Assembly (NCBI GenBank): GCA_964250265.1
Contig: CAXUFG010000106.1
Location: forward strand, 1 to 17,238
Direction of reading: 5' to 3'
Source: GCA-003244245 sp964250265
Lineage (GTDB): Bacteria; Actinomycetota; Actinomycetes; Mycobacteriales; Pseudonocardiaceae
Length of the DNA: 17,238 bases
The notes beneath the pieces were generated by a model, which did no database searches, was not told the DNA's origin, and saw only the letters and a list, made by a program, of their open reading frames with translations. Below are positions 7,901-14,247 of this stretch, piece after piece (the first letter of the stretch is position 1; every line of letters starts with the position of its first letter). A program made the position numbers and the translations under genes.

Positions 7901-8944
7901 CGAGAGATCGAGCAGGGCGACCCCGGTCAGTCCCTCCTCCAAGATGATCTGCTCCGCGCCGCTGACCTCACCGCCGTCGATGACGATCAGGATGTGCGGC
8001 TCATCGCCCGGCGGCGGGGTGTGGCGGGCGAACCGTGGACGGTCCCGGAGCTGCTCACTGAGCAGTTCCTCGATCTGAGCCAGCGAGGGGCCCATCATCC
8101 GCACCGGCCCGGCACCGTCGACCCGGCTGGGGTGCTGCACGTGCGGCAGCCACTTCGCCCATTCCCAGTCCATCTTCGCCCGCCCAGCGGTGACCACTGC
8201 GATGAGCAGATCATCGGAGGTGTGGAAGGTGGCCAGCTGGGCCACCATCGCCCGCGCCAGCCCGCGCGCGGCAGCCGCGTCGCCCGAGATCCCGATCGCC
8301 GCAAACCCGCGAATCGAGATGGCAATCGGCAGGTCCGCCACGATGGAGTGGGCGCGCACGAACTGCCGCAGCGCCAGGGTGGTGATCGGTTCCAGCTCGT
8401 CCACCGGGCCGGTCTGCGGCGGCACCAGCCGGGTGGCCAGCCGCTGCGATCCCCGGCAGATCCGCACGTGGCAGAAGTCCAAGTCGGCACTACGGCGCTC
8501 CCATGCCCGCCGGCTACCAGCGATCGACCACAGCGCGGCGGGGTCGGGATGGCTCCACTCCAGCGCCGCGCGTTGCTCCTGCGCGGACTCCCGCGCTCGC
8601 TCCCGCATCTGGCCCAGGTAACGAAGGTAGTCCTTGCGGTCCTCGTTCATCTCGGCCTTGGCCTGGCCACCACGGCCGCCCCCGGCGAACATGCCGACGG
8701 TCGAGACCACCATCATGATCGGGAACATCAGGAACAGCGGGTTGCTCTTGCCCTCGCCGGGGGTCAGGAAGATATAGGCCACCATGCCCAGCACAGCGAC
8801 GATCATCACGGCCGGCAGGATCTTCTGCATCATGTTGCCGGGGATGACCCTAGGTACCTCGGGCGGCGACTCCAGATGGACCTCGCCACCGGGCATCTTC
8901 GGCGCCGCCAACCGAGGCAATCGCCGGAACTGCACGGTGCCCAT
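4934..8944 (-). CDS. eccC: Type VII secretion protein EccC, three-ATPase FtsK/SpoIIIE-type motor
   Basis: The 1336-residue motor of the ESX membrane complex, with EccCa and EccCb fused. Two membrane segments lie at ~41-60 and ~69-88, followed by a charged stalk region. Three FtsK/SpoIIIE ATPase domains follow. D1 has Walker A GATGSGKS (482-489) and Walker B FIVIDEF with the catalytic Glu at 596. D2 has Walker A GGPQSGKS (839-846) and VFLVIDGW without the Glu. D3 has Walker A ADGESGKT (1134-1141) and LYVLVDDYD, Asp in place of Glu. In EccC of known structure the distal domains bind ATP tightly and one pocket binds the EsxB C-terminal signal. GGAGGTGA (8951-8958, minus) is 6 nt before the ATG, a strong start. 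A TAGGGT -10-like hexamer lies at 8986-8991 (minus). The orientation matches M. tuberculosis eccC4. Confidence 0.97.
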   Translation of the reverse strand: MGTVQFRRLPRLAAPKMPGGEVHLESPPEVPRVIPGNMMQKILPAVMIVAVLGMVAYIFLTPGEGKSNPLFLMFPIMMVVSTVGMFAGGGRGGQAKAEMNEDRKDYLRYLGQMRERARESAQEQRAALEWSHPDPAALWSIAGSRRAWERRSADLDFCHVRICRGSQRLATRLVPPQTGPVDELEPITTLALRQFVRAHSIVADLPIAISIRGFAAIGISGDAAAARGLARAMVAQLATFHTSDDLLIAVVTAGRAKMDWEWAKWLPHVQHPSRVDGAGPVRMMGPSLAQIEELLSEQLRDRPRFARHTPPPGDEPHILIVIDGGEVSGAEQIILEEGLTGVALLDLSASLGTLTSRRGLQLAIEGGAIGARNATGVEFFGGADALAIPEAEAVARALSPYRLGTPDAPGEDQPLLNNSGLLGLLGLPEDPHAFDVAAAWRPRPIRDRLRVPIGLGEFGQPVELDIKEAAQGGMGPHGLCVGATGSGKSEFLRTLVLGLIATHSSAVLNLVLVDFKGGATFLGMEGAPHVAAVITNLADDLTQVTRMQDALAGEMNRRQELLRSAGNFANVKDYEKARENGADLDPLPALFIVIDEFSELLAQQPEFIDLFVAIGRLGRSLQMHLLLASQRLEEGKLRGLESHLSYRIGLKTFSAGESRAVLGVPDAYELPPVPGSGYLKFDTASMERFKAAYVSGPYRSGRVVASANSIPVTADHRPRLFVPDYVELPQPAEPVVHHEVVPPENVSEPSVLDVVVAGLSGQGPPAHEVWLPPLDAPPSLDQLLPPLSVTEDRGLSPVGFFGNGRLAVPVGIVDKPYEQRRDLLWADLSGGAGHAVVTGGPQSGKSTLLRSMLMSLALTHTPDEVQFFCIDFGGGTLASLDGLPHSGGVAGRLEPDIVRRILAEVTGLLAAREQRFRSLGIDSMAEYRVRKQRARTSDGKDPLQEDQFGDVFLVIDGWHSFRQEFDVSDLEMRVVNLATQGLSYGVHVMIGATRWAEIRPALKDLLGTRFELRLGDPGESDIDRRVAVHVPAGRPGRGLSRDKLHFLAALPRIDAVTSARDAGAGVADAVAHIRKAWAGRGAPRVRLLPERIAYQQLPALQPPRPHLVPIGITEAELGTVYLDFTAEPHFLCFADGESGKTNLLRAIARGIVERCTPEQARIVMVDYRRTMLGLVTSDHLIGYGMSADVLTPMINDVQGSMRKRLPGAGVTQQQLRDRSWWSGPELYVLVDDYDLVATQGGPNPLAPLLEFLAQAKDVGLHLILARRCGGASRALFEPVIARLRELSTPGILMSGSPDEGPLLGNVKPSPMPPGRGTLVTRKAGQQLIQVAWLPQD

Positions 8945-9035
8945 GCCAGCTCACCTCCGAAGTCGGCCGCACTCAGCAGCGGGTCACCCTATCGATCCCC
9001 ACTAGCTGATCTTCCAGGACCGCACAGCCCTACTA

Positions 9036-9099
9036 CTCCCGAACTCAACAGCAGAGCTTTTCGATCAAGCTCCGACAGCTCTGCTGTTGAGTTCGGGAG
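9036..9099. repeat. Perfect 23-bp inverted repeat (hairpin) in the eccC-eccD divergent region
   Basis: The arms at 9036-9058 (beginning CTCCCGAACTCAACAGCAGA) and 9077-9099 (ending TTGAGTTCGGGAG) are exact complements over 23 bp with an 18-nt loop. A nested alternative stem, GAGCTT (9054-9059) with AAGCTC (9067-9072), competes with the base of the long stem. It lies 92 bp upstream of eccC and ~545 bp upstream of eccD, where both genes read away from it. A simple terminator is therefore not obviously needed there. No U-tract follows on either strand. A regulatory structure, a terminator of a lost gene, or a copy of a dispersed palindrome are all possible. Confidence 0.8.
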
Positions 9100-9629
9100 G
9101 TTGAGCGTCATCGTCCAGTTACACCGACGGGGGAGATCCGGACGGCAGTTGGGGCCAGCGATCTGGGTGCGGCAGCTTAGCCATCCCGTCAAGGTGTAGA
9201 GCGCGAACGTACTCGCGATGTCCGGAACGATAGCGGTCGCCGCCGCAGGTCAGGTCCGATCAGGCCATTGTCACACCGACGGGGGGTTCGGCGAGAGCCC
9301 CTCGAGCGCCCGGCTCGCTGGCCGCGACGCGCAAAAGGTTCCACTCGGCGGGTCTCATATGACGAGCCGGTGGTCGTTCGCCTACCGCCTCTTGGCGATG
9401 CGTCGCGGGCCGTGCCGCAGGGCTGTGCCGCATCGCGATGCCCTGGCTTGCTGGCTCGCACTGACTCATCGTCGCAGTTTGGAGGGTTGTGGGCCACGCC
9501 AGCTAGAACCAGATGGTCCGCGCAGACCCCCTTAGAGTGCCGCGTGTTGGGCGCATGGATACTCCCCCGGAACTACAGCGCCGCGGCCACCGCGCATCGA
9601 CCTAGACACCGATGTCCGGCGAGCCGAGC

Positions 9630-9635
9630 AAGGAG
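9630..9635 (+). promoter_or_regulatory. Ribosome binding site that sets the GTG start of eccD
   Basis: AAGGAG ends 8 nt before GTG 9644. This is the only good Shine-Dalgarno sequence near the 5' end of eccD. It matters because a later in-frame GTG (9851) would exclude the 27-bp repeat array from the protein; that GTG has no visible ribosome binding site. The site therefore argues that the repeats are translated. Confidence 0.7.
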
Positions 9636-9643
9636 TACAGCGG

Positions 9644-11209
9644 GTGCCAACTCATGCCAACAAAGCTCCGGCGATCCGACCGTCCAGTGCCGGATCGACG
9701 GTTCAACCGTCCAGTGCCGGATCGACGGTTCAACCGTCCAGTGCCGGATCGACGGTTCAACCGTCCAGTGCCGGATCGACGGTCCGACCGTCCAGTGCCG
9801 GATCGACGGTCCGACCGTCCAGTGCCGGATCGACAGTCCAACCGTCGACTGTGTTCAGCAGAGTGACGGTGGTGGCTCCCCGCACCCGTATCGACCTCGC
9901 GCTGCCCTCGGACGTCGCGGTGGCCCACCTGCTGCCGATGTTGCTGAAGATGGCCGGCGAGTCCACAGCGGACGGTGGTAGCAAGCACGGCGGATGGTGC
10001 CTGGCCACGCTCGGCGGCGATGCGATCGACCCGGAGCGGCCGCTGAGCTCGCTGGGCGTGGTCGACGGCGACCTGCTGCAACTTCGGCGCCGCAGCGATG
10101 AGCCCCCGCCCCCGCTGTTCGACGACGTGGTCGACGCCATCGCACTGGCTGCTCCGGACAGTTACCGTCCCTGGACCAGGAGTACCGCCCGCACGCTGGG
10201 AATGATCGCGGGCGGGTTCGCGCTGCTGGCCAGCGCCGTGACGTTGCTCCTGGCCGGAGCCAAGCCAGCGTTCGCGCTGCCCGCCGCCGGACTTGCGGGC
10301 GCAACCGCGGTACTCGCGCTGATCGCGGGTGGCGCGATCGCCCGGGTGTACGGCGAGGTCAACGCCGGTGTGCTGGTGGCAGCGGCCAGCCTGCCGCTGG
10401 GGTTCGTCAGCGGGCTCTACATCGTCCCGGGCGGGGTGCACGCGGCGAACTACCTGCTGGCGTCCATGATCACTCTAGTACTCGCCTGCGCCTCGATCAT
10501 GATTCTCGGCGCCGGCATCACGCCGTTCGTCGCCAGCGCCACCGCGGCTGCACTTGGCGCGTCAGCCTTTCTCACCGCCAGCCTGGTCGACCGCCCGGTC
10601 GCAGGTATAGCGGCAGGTGCCGCAGCGCTGGCTCTCGGAGCCATCTCAGCATTGCCGCGGCTGACCATCCAACTGGCTCGGTTGCCGATGCCCAGGGTTC
10701 CCGCCAGCGCTCAGGACCTGCAGGAAGACGTCGGCTTCCCGGACTACACCGCGATCGAGCACCGGACCGGTCTGGCGCACCGCTATCTCACGGGCATGAT
10801 GATGGGATCCGGCGCGGTAGCCGCCATCGGCGCGATCCTGGCCTCGGCCGGGGGTGCGTTGGGAATAGTGCTCTGCATGGTTGTCGCGACCGTACTGCTG
10901 CTGCGGGCCCGTTCTTACGCCAACGGTCGCCAGGCGATTGCCCTGCTGGTCAGTGGGATGGTCGCGATAGCTGGACTGCTGGCCGGGCTGCTCGCCACCG
11001 CCGGCCAACCGGGTGTGCTGCTAGCGGGCTTCGCCGGCCTGCTGGTTCTCGCAGTGCTCGCGCTGGTCACCGGGATCGCCCTGCCTCGCCGCCGGTTCTC
11101 GCCCGTGCTTCGCCAATCGGTGGACGTGATCGAAGCAGTCCTCATCGCAGCGGTGTTACCGCTGGCGCTGGGCGTTCTGGACCTCTACAACGCCTTCCGG
11201 GCGCTGTGA
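9644..11209 (+). CDS. eccD: Type VII secretion integral membrane protein EccD with repeat-extended N-terminus
   Basis: A 521-residue membrane component of the ESX core complex. Residues 13-66 are six copies of PSSAGSTV(Q/R), an extension I do not recall from other EccD proteins. Residues ~72-150 form the ubiquitin-like cytosolic domain (RVTVVAPRTRIDLALPSD, LLPMLL, LGVVDGDLLQLRRR), which in known structures packs against EccC. From ~185 to the end the chain is almost all hydrophobic helices, compatible with the ~11 membrane spans of the family, with a polar linker at ~343-380 (ARLPMPRVPASAQDLQEDVG) at the usual mid-protein place. The start is GTG with AAGGAG at 9630-9635. The stop overlaps the mycP start by 4 bp (GTGA), implying translational coupling. 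Its position and strand match eccD4 of M. tuberculosis. Confidence 0.95.
   Translation: MPTHANKAPAIRPSSAGSTVQPSSAGSTVQPSSAGSTVQPSSAGSTVRPSSAGSTVRPSSAGSTVQPSTVFSRVTVVAPRTRIDLALPSDVAVAHLLPMLLKMAGESTADGGSKHGGWCLATLGGDAIDPERPLSSLGVVDGDLLQLRRRSDEPPPPLFDDVVDAIALAAPDSYRPWTRSTARTLGMIAGGFALLASAVTLLLAGAKPAFALPAAGLAGATAVLALIAGGAIARVYGEVNAGVLVAAASLPLGFVSGLYIVPGGVHAANYLLASMITLVLACASIMILGAGITPFVASATAAALGASAFLTASLVDRPVAGIAAGAAALALGAISALPRLTIQLARLPMPRVPASAQDLQEDVGFPDYTAIEHRTGLAHRYLTGMMMGSGAVAAIGAILASAGGALGIVLCMVVATVLLLRARSYANGRQAIALLVSGMVAIAGLLAGLLATAGQPGVLLAGFAGLLVLAVLALVTGIALPRRRFSPVLRQSVDVIEAVLIAAVLPLALGVLDLYNAFRAL
9680..9841 (+). repeat. 27-bp tandem repeat (six units) inside eccD
   Basis: Six head-to-tail 27-bp units start at 9680, 9707, 9734, 9761, 9788 and 9815, each beginning CCGTCCAGTGCCGGATCGAC, with a partial CCGTC following at 9842. 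Units 1-3 end GGTTCAA, 4-5 end GGTCCGA and 6 ends AGTCCAA, so they differ at only a few positions, which points to recent expansion. Because 27 is a multiple of 3 the array keeps frame and encodes PSSAGSTVQ/R. Each junction is itself a dyad (GACGGTTCAACCGTC in the first three), so the array can form a row of small hairpins in DNA or mRNA. Confidence 0.95.
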
Positions 11210-12633
11210 GGGCTCCTCGCCGCACCTCGCTGGTGGCCGTCGCGGCAGCAGTGCTGTGCCTTGCGGGGCCGGTCTGGCCCGGAGCTGCTGCTGCCCCAGG
11301 GGATCGGCCGCCAGGCGTGCCGCCCGCGGTGGATCCGGCGGCGCTGCCAAGCCCGGCGAGCGTGAGCGCCATGCCTTACATCGTGAACAACACCGCTACC
11401 CATCAAATCGGTCCGGTTGAGCAGCGCGCGGCCTGCCAACAACAGGTCGCGGGTGGCGGGCAGAACCTGGAGGCCGAACCAGAGGCGCAACGGCGGTTGC
11501 GGATCCGGCAGGCTCAGGACTTCGCGACCGGACGCGACCAGCGGATCGCCGTGATCGACAGTGGGGTTGCGCCGCATCCCAGGCTGCTCGGCAGGCTGAT
11601 CGACGGCGGTGACTACGTCGAGAATCGCAGCGGACTGTTCGACTGCGACGGCCACGGCACCGCGGTAGCCGGTCTCATCGCCGCGGCTCCCGATCCGGCG
11701 ACCCGATTCGTGGGGGTGGCCCCGGCCGCGCAGATCCTGGCCATCCGCCAGGCCAGCACTTTCTACTCAGTGCCTATGCGCCAGCTCGATACCGGCCAGG
11801 AGATCAGCAGCCCGATGGCCGGCGACACCGTCAGCATGGCTGCGGCGGTGATGCGCGCAGTGCGGCTGGGCGTAACGGTGATAAATATCTCGGAAGCTGC
11901 TTGTTTCCCGGCGCAGCGAGACCAGGTGAACGCGCCGGACCTGCAAGCCGCCGTGCATCACGCGGTCGAACACAACGTGGTCGTGGTGGTGGCGGCGGCC
12001 AACGTCAGCAGCGTGTGCAGGCAGAACAGCCCCGGGGCAGTCACCACGATCTCCTCGCCAGGCTGGTTCGACGACGATGTACTCACCGTCGCGGCGACCG
12101 ATGACGATGGTGAGCCAGCGGATTTCTCGATCCGCGGGCCGTGGGTGGATGTCGCCGCACCGGGCACCGGCGCGATATCCCTGGCCGCCGGGCGACCTGG
12201 GCTGACCAGCGCGCTCGTCGACGTCAACGGGCAGGCGCGCCAGCTGGACGGCACTAGCTTCGCCACCCCCTATGTCGCCGGGGTCGCGGCGCTGGTTCGG
12301 GAGCGGTTCCGGAGCCTGACCGCCCGCCAGGTGATGCACCGCATTCAGCAGACCGCGCAGCACCCGGCCGGTGCCGGTGGCCGCAACGAGGAACTCGGCT
12401 ACGGCATGGTCGATCCGGTCGCCGCGCTCACCGCGGTACTGCCCGAGGAGCAATCTCGCACGCCTGAGCCGGTAAATCCAGCCAAGCTGGGGGGCCTCAG
12501 ACCACCCCCGCCGGAGGACAGCCTGCCCCGCACCGTCGCCCTAGCGGGCTCCGCCGCCGCTCTGGCCCTGCTCGGACTCACCCTCCTGATCACCCACACC
12601 CTCAAACGCATTGAGCGGGCTCAACGGGGTTAA
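11206..12633 (+). CDS. mycP: Mycosin: membrane-anchored subtilisin-like serine protease of type VII secretion
   Basis: A 475-residue S8-family protease. It has an N-terminal signal sequence (basic MRAPRR, hydrophobic to ~30) and a C-terminal membrane anchor (~443-463) followed by the basic tail HTLKRIERAQRG. The catalytic triad is visible: D118 in IAVIDSGV, H150 in DGHGTAVAG and S351 in GTSFATPYVAG, with oxyanion N266. Cys77, Cys147, Cys233 and Cys271 could form disulfides outside the membrane, as in known mycosins. Mycosins face the cell exterior, stabilise the ESX membrane complex and cleave selected substrates. The GTG start overlaps the eccD stop by 4 bp, so the two are co-translated. The 3' end carries the left arm of the terminator shared with eccB. 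The order eccD-mycP matches ESX-4. Confidence 0.96.
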   Translation: MRAPRRTSLVAVAAAVLCLAGPVWPGAAAAPGDRPPGVPPAVDPAALPSPASVSAMPYIVNNTATHQIGPVEQRAACQQQVAGGGQNLEAEPEAQRRLRIRQAQDFATGRDQRIAVIDSGVAPHPRLLGRLIDGGDYVENRSGLFDCDGHGTAVAGLIAAAPDPATRFVGVAPAAQILAIRQASTFYSVPMRQLDTGQEISSPMAGDTVSMAAAVMRAVRLGVTVINISEAACFPAQRDQVNAPDLQAAVHHAVEHNVVVVVAAANVSSVCRQNSPGAVTTISSPGWFDDDVLTVAATDDDGEPADFSIRGPWVDVAAPGTGAISLAAGRPGLTSALVDVNGQARQLDGTSFATPYVAGVAALVRERFRSLTARQVMHRIQQTAQHPAGAGGRNEELGYGMVDPVAALTAVLPEEQSRTPEPVNPAKLGGLRPPPPEDSLPRTVALAGSAAALALLGLTLLITHTLKRIERAQRG

Positions 12634-12670
12634 ACCGATCCGATTTATCCCGCTGAGCCCGCTCAATGCG
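12607..12670. terminator. Bidirectional terminator between convergent mycP and eccB
   Basis: The arms CGCATTGAGCGGGCTCA (12607-12623) and TGAGCCCGCTCAATGCG (12654-12670) are perfectly complementary over 17 bp. The first ten bases of the 30-nt loop can pair further, imperfectly, with its last ten. The left arm lies inside the last codons of mycP and the right arm just beyond the eccB stop (minus-strand TGA at 12678-12680). Location and symmetry fit termination from both sides. Confidence 0.8.
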
Positions 12671-12677
12671 AGGAGCT

Positions 12678-14150
12678 TCAGCGGGCTAGTGCGGGGTTGT
12701 AGAGCTCTAGGGCGCGCTGGGGGTCCAGGGTGGGGCCGATCGGCAGCAGGTTCAGGATGGACTCCGGGGCGGGCGAGGTGGCCTCGCCAAGCCCGAGTGC
12801 GCGGGCCACCTCCATCGAGGGCACGCCGTAGCGGAAGCCCTGCGTGGTGACCAGCCAGATCGCCCCGGTATCCGGGCGCTGACCCGGCACCACCCCACGG
12901 GCCAGGGAGCCCTTGCTCGGCGGCAGGAACACAGCGTCCACGGTCAGTCCGGTTGCCGCGGGGGGCAACTCGACCGGGTTGTCGCCGGCGCCCAGCGGCA
13001 GCCGCCCGTCTGGATAGACACTCACCGCCGGGGTTTGGTCCGGCCCCTGCCAGGTGAGGCAGGTCACCGGCGCGTCGGTGAGCTTGAGAATCTGCGGGAC
13101 CTGGGTCGGGAAGCCCGCAAAATCCAGCTGGCTGGCGACCGGTGCCTCCGGAACCCGCGAGATAGCCTCCGGCGCGATGGTGGTGAACTCAGCATTGGCC
13201 CCACGGCGGTAGCGGAGCAGGTCAGCTACCGCGGGCTGCACTGACTGCACACCCTGTGGCAGCACGAGGAAGAAGGAGTCCTGGACGCCCTTGACCCGCA
13301 CGACGTCGCCGACCTGCACACCGGGAAGCTGCGGGACGGGCCGGGCGGCCGGGATCACCGGCAGAGTGAGCGGGTGCCCCTCCGGGATCGCGTTGAGCAG
13401 GCCGGCACTGACCTTGCGCGGGACCACGTTGCCCAATCGGTAGTAGGTGCGGACCGCGATGTCATGCACCAGATCCACCCGCTCGCGCTGGCCACGCCAC
13501 ACCAGGTAGGTGATCCCGGTGTTCTCCACGGCGGCGAGCAGGGCCGCCTCGTCGCCCAGCACCCGACCCGCCGGTGCGCGCTCCTGGACCAGAACGGTGG
13601 TCGACAATGGGGGGCGGGACTCAATATAGGGAGCATTCGGGGAATTCGGGAGATCCGACCGGACCTTCGCCGTGTCGCACACCGACCACACACCCTTGAT
13701 CATATTTTCCGGTGCGGGCAGTGATGGCACCCCGTCAATCCCGGTGAATTGAGTGCGGGAGACGCCGGCCAAGGTGGAGTCCTCGACGGTCTTGACCTCC
13801 GGTGTCTCCCGGCCGGGTGAGATCGCCGCCAGCAGCAGCCGTGCCGAGGTCAGGTTGCGTACCGGAACGAGCCGCCGCGGATTGTCCTGCACCACGAAGA
13901 AGTCCTGGGACGGCTTGCCGATGATGATCTCATTCGCAGTGAGCTCGCTGACTGGCCGGAACTTGCCCACCACGAAGAAGGCCACCAGTCCGAACATGCC
14001 CAGGATCACGCCGACGGCTGTCGCCCGCAGATGGCGGCGCATCGGCTCATGCAGCATCACGGCGTCCTTGCGGACCAGCGCCGATTCCATCCGGCGAACG
14101 ACAAAGCGGTAGGCCTGTACCTGGGAGGTGGTGGTCGGATCTGTGGACAT
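12678..14150 (-). CDS. eccB: Type VII secretion protein EccB
   Basis: A 490-residue single-pass membrane protein with a large extracytoplasmic domain, part of the ESX core complex. It opens with the family hallmark QVQAYRFVVRRMESALVRKD (residues 10-29), then one membrane span (~43-62) and the repeat-rich R-domain. A likely disulfide joins C158 (GVWSVCDT) and C364 (VTCLTWQG). The C-terminus NLLPIGPTLDPQRALELYNP is typical of the family. The start at ATG 14150 gives the normal family length. An in-frame ATG at 14207 would add 19 residues (MAIRYRAAPYIPGKSGGRP) and cannot be excluded, since neither has a strong ribosome binding site. Reading further upstream would overlap eccE on the other strand and is not credible. 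It diverges from eccE and converges on mycP, as eccB4 does in M. tuberculosis. Confidence 0.95.
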   Translation of the reverse strand: MSTDPTTTSQVQAYRFVVRRMESALVRKDAVMLHEPMRRHLRATAVGVILGMFGLVAFFVVGKFRPVSELTANEIIIGKPSQDFFVVQDNPRRLVPVRNLTSARLLLAAISPGRETPEVKTVEDSTLAGVSRTQFTGIDGVPSLPAPENMIKGVWSVCDTAKVRSDLPNSPNAPYIESRPPLSTTVLVQERAPAGRVLGDEAALLAAVENTGITYLVWRGQRERVDLVHDIAVRTYYRLGNVVPRKVSAGLLNAIPEGHPLTLPVIPAARPVPQLPGVQVGDVVRVKGVQDSFFLVLPQGVQSVQPAVADLLRYRRGANAEFTTIAPEAISRVPEAPVASQLDFAGFPTQVPQILKLTDAPVTCLTWQGPDQTPAVSVYPDGRLPLGAGDNPVELPPAATGLTVDAVFLPPSKGSLARGVVPGQRPDTGAIWLVTTQGFRYGVPSMEVARALGLGEATSPAPESILNLLPIGPTLDPQRALELYNPALAR

Positions 14151-14247
14151 CGGGCGCCCGCCGCTCTTGCCTGGGATGTACGGTGCCGCACGATAGCGAA
14201 TCGCCATCGGCGGCCCGCCACGTCCGTCCTTTCGCGGAGGCGCAGAG

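Larger units (their letters stand above)
8945..9643. other. 699-bp divergent intergenic region between eccC and eccD, no gene seen
   Basis: Frames open in this stretch are short, Arg/Pro-rich and lack ribosome binding sites, so I see no gene, tRNA or WXG100 remnant. It holds the eccC ribosome binding site, a perfect inverted repeat (listed separately), a 13-bp direct repeat ACACCGACGGGGG at 9121-9133 and 9273-9285, and a TANNNT-type hexamer TAGAGT at 9533-9538 that could serve eccD but has no clear -35. The length is large for a gap within an ESX core, so it may hold regulatory sites or be the scar of a lost gene. Confidence 0.55.

Noticed and set aside
7994..9199. 401-codon plus-strand open frame opposite eccC and into its upstream region
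   Set aside because: His/Arg/Pro-rich composition typical of high-GC antisense frames; eccC on the other strand has full domain support.
9218..9535. Possible 105-codon gene in the eccC-eccD gap
   Set aside because: No ribosome binding site, Arg/Pro-rich composition and no resemblance to WXG100 or other ESX proteins.
9680..9841. CRISPR array
   Set aside because: The 27-bp units are contiguous tandem copies with no unique spacers, in frame within a coding region.
9602..10441. 279-codon open frame on the minus strand opposite eccD, rich in RSGTGR repeats
   Set aside because: It is the antisense reading of the 27-bp repeat and of eccD; the array stays open in many frames because its unit is a multiple of 3. 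No family resemblance.
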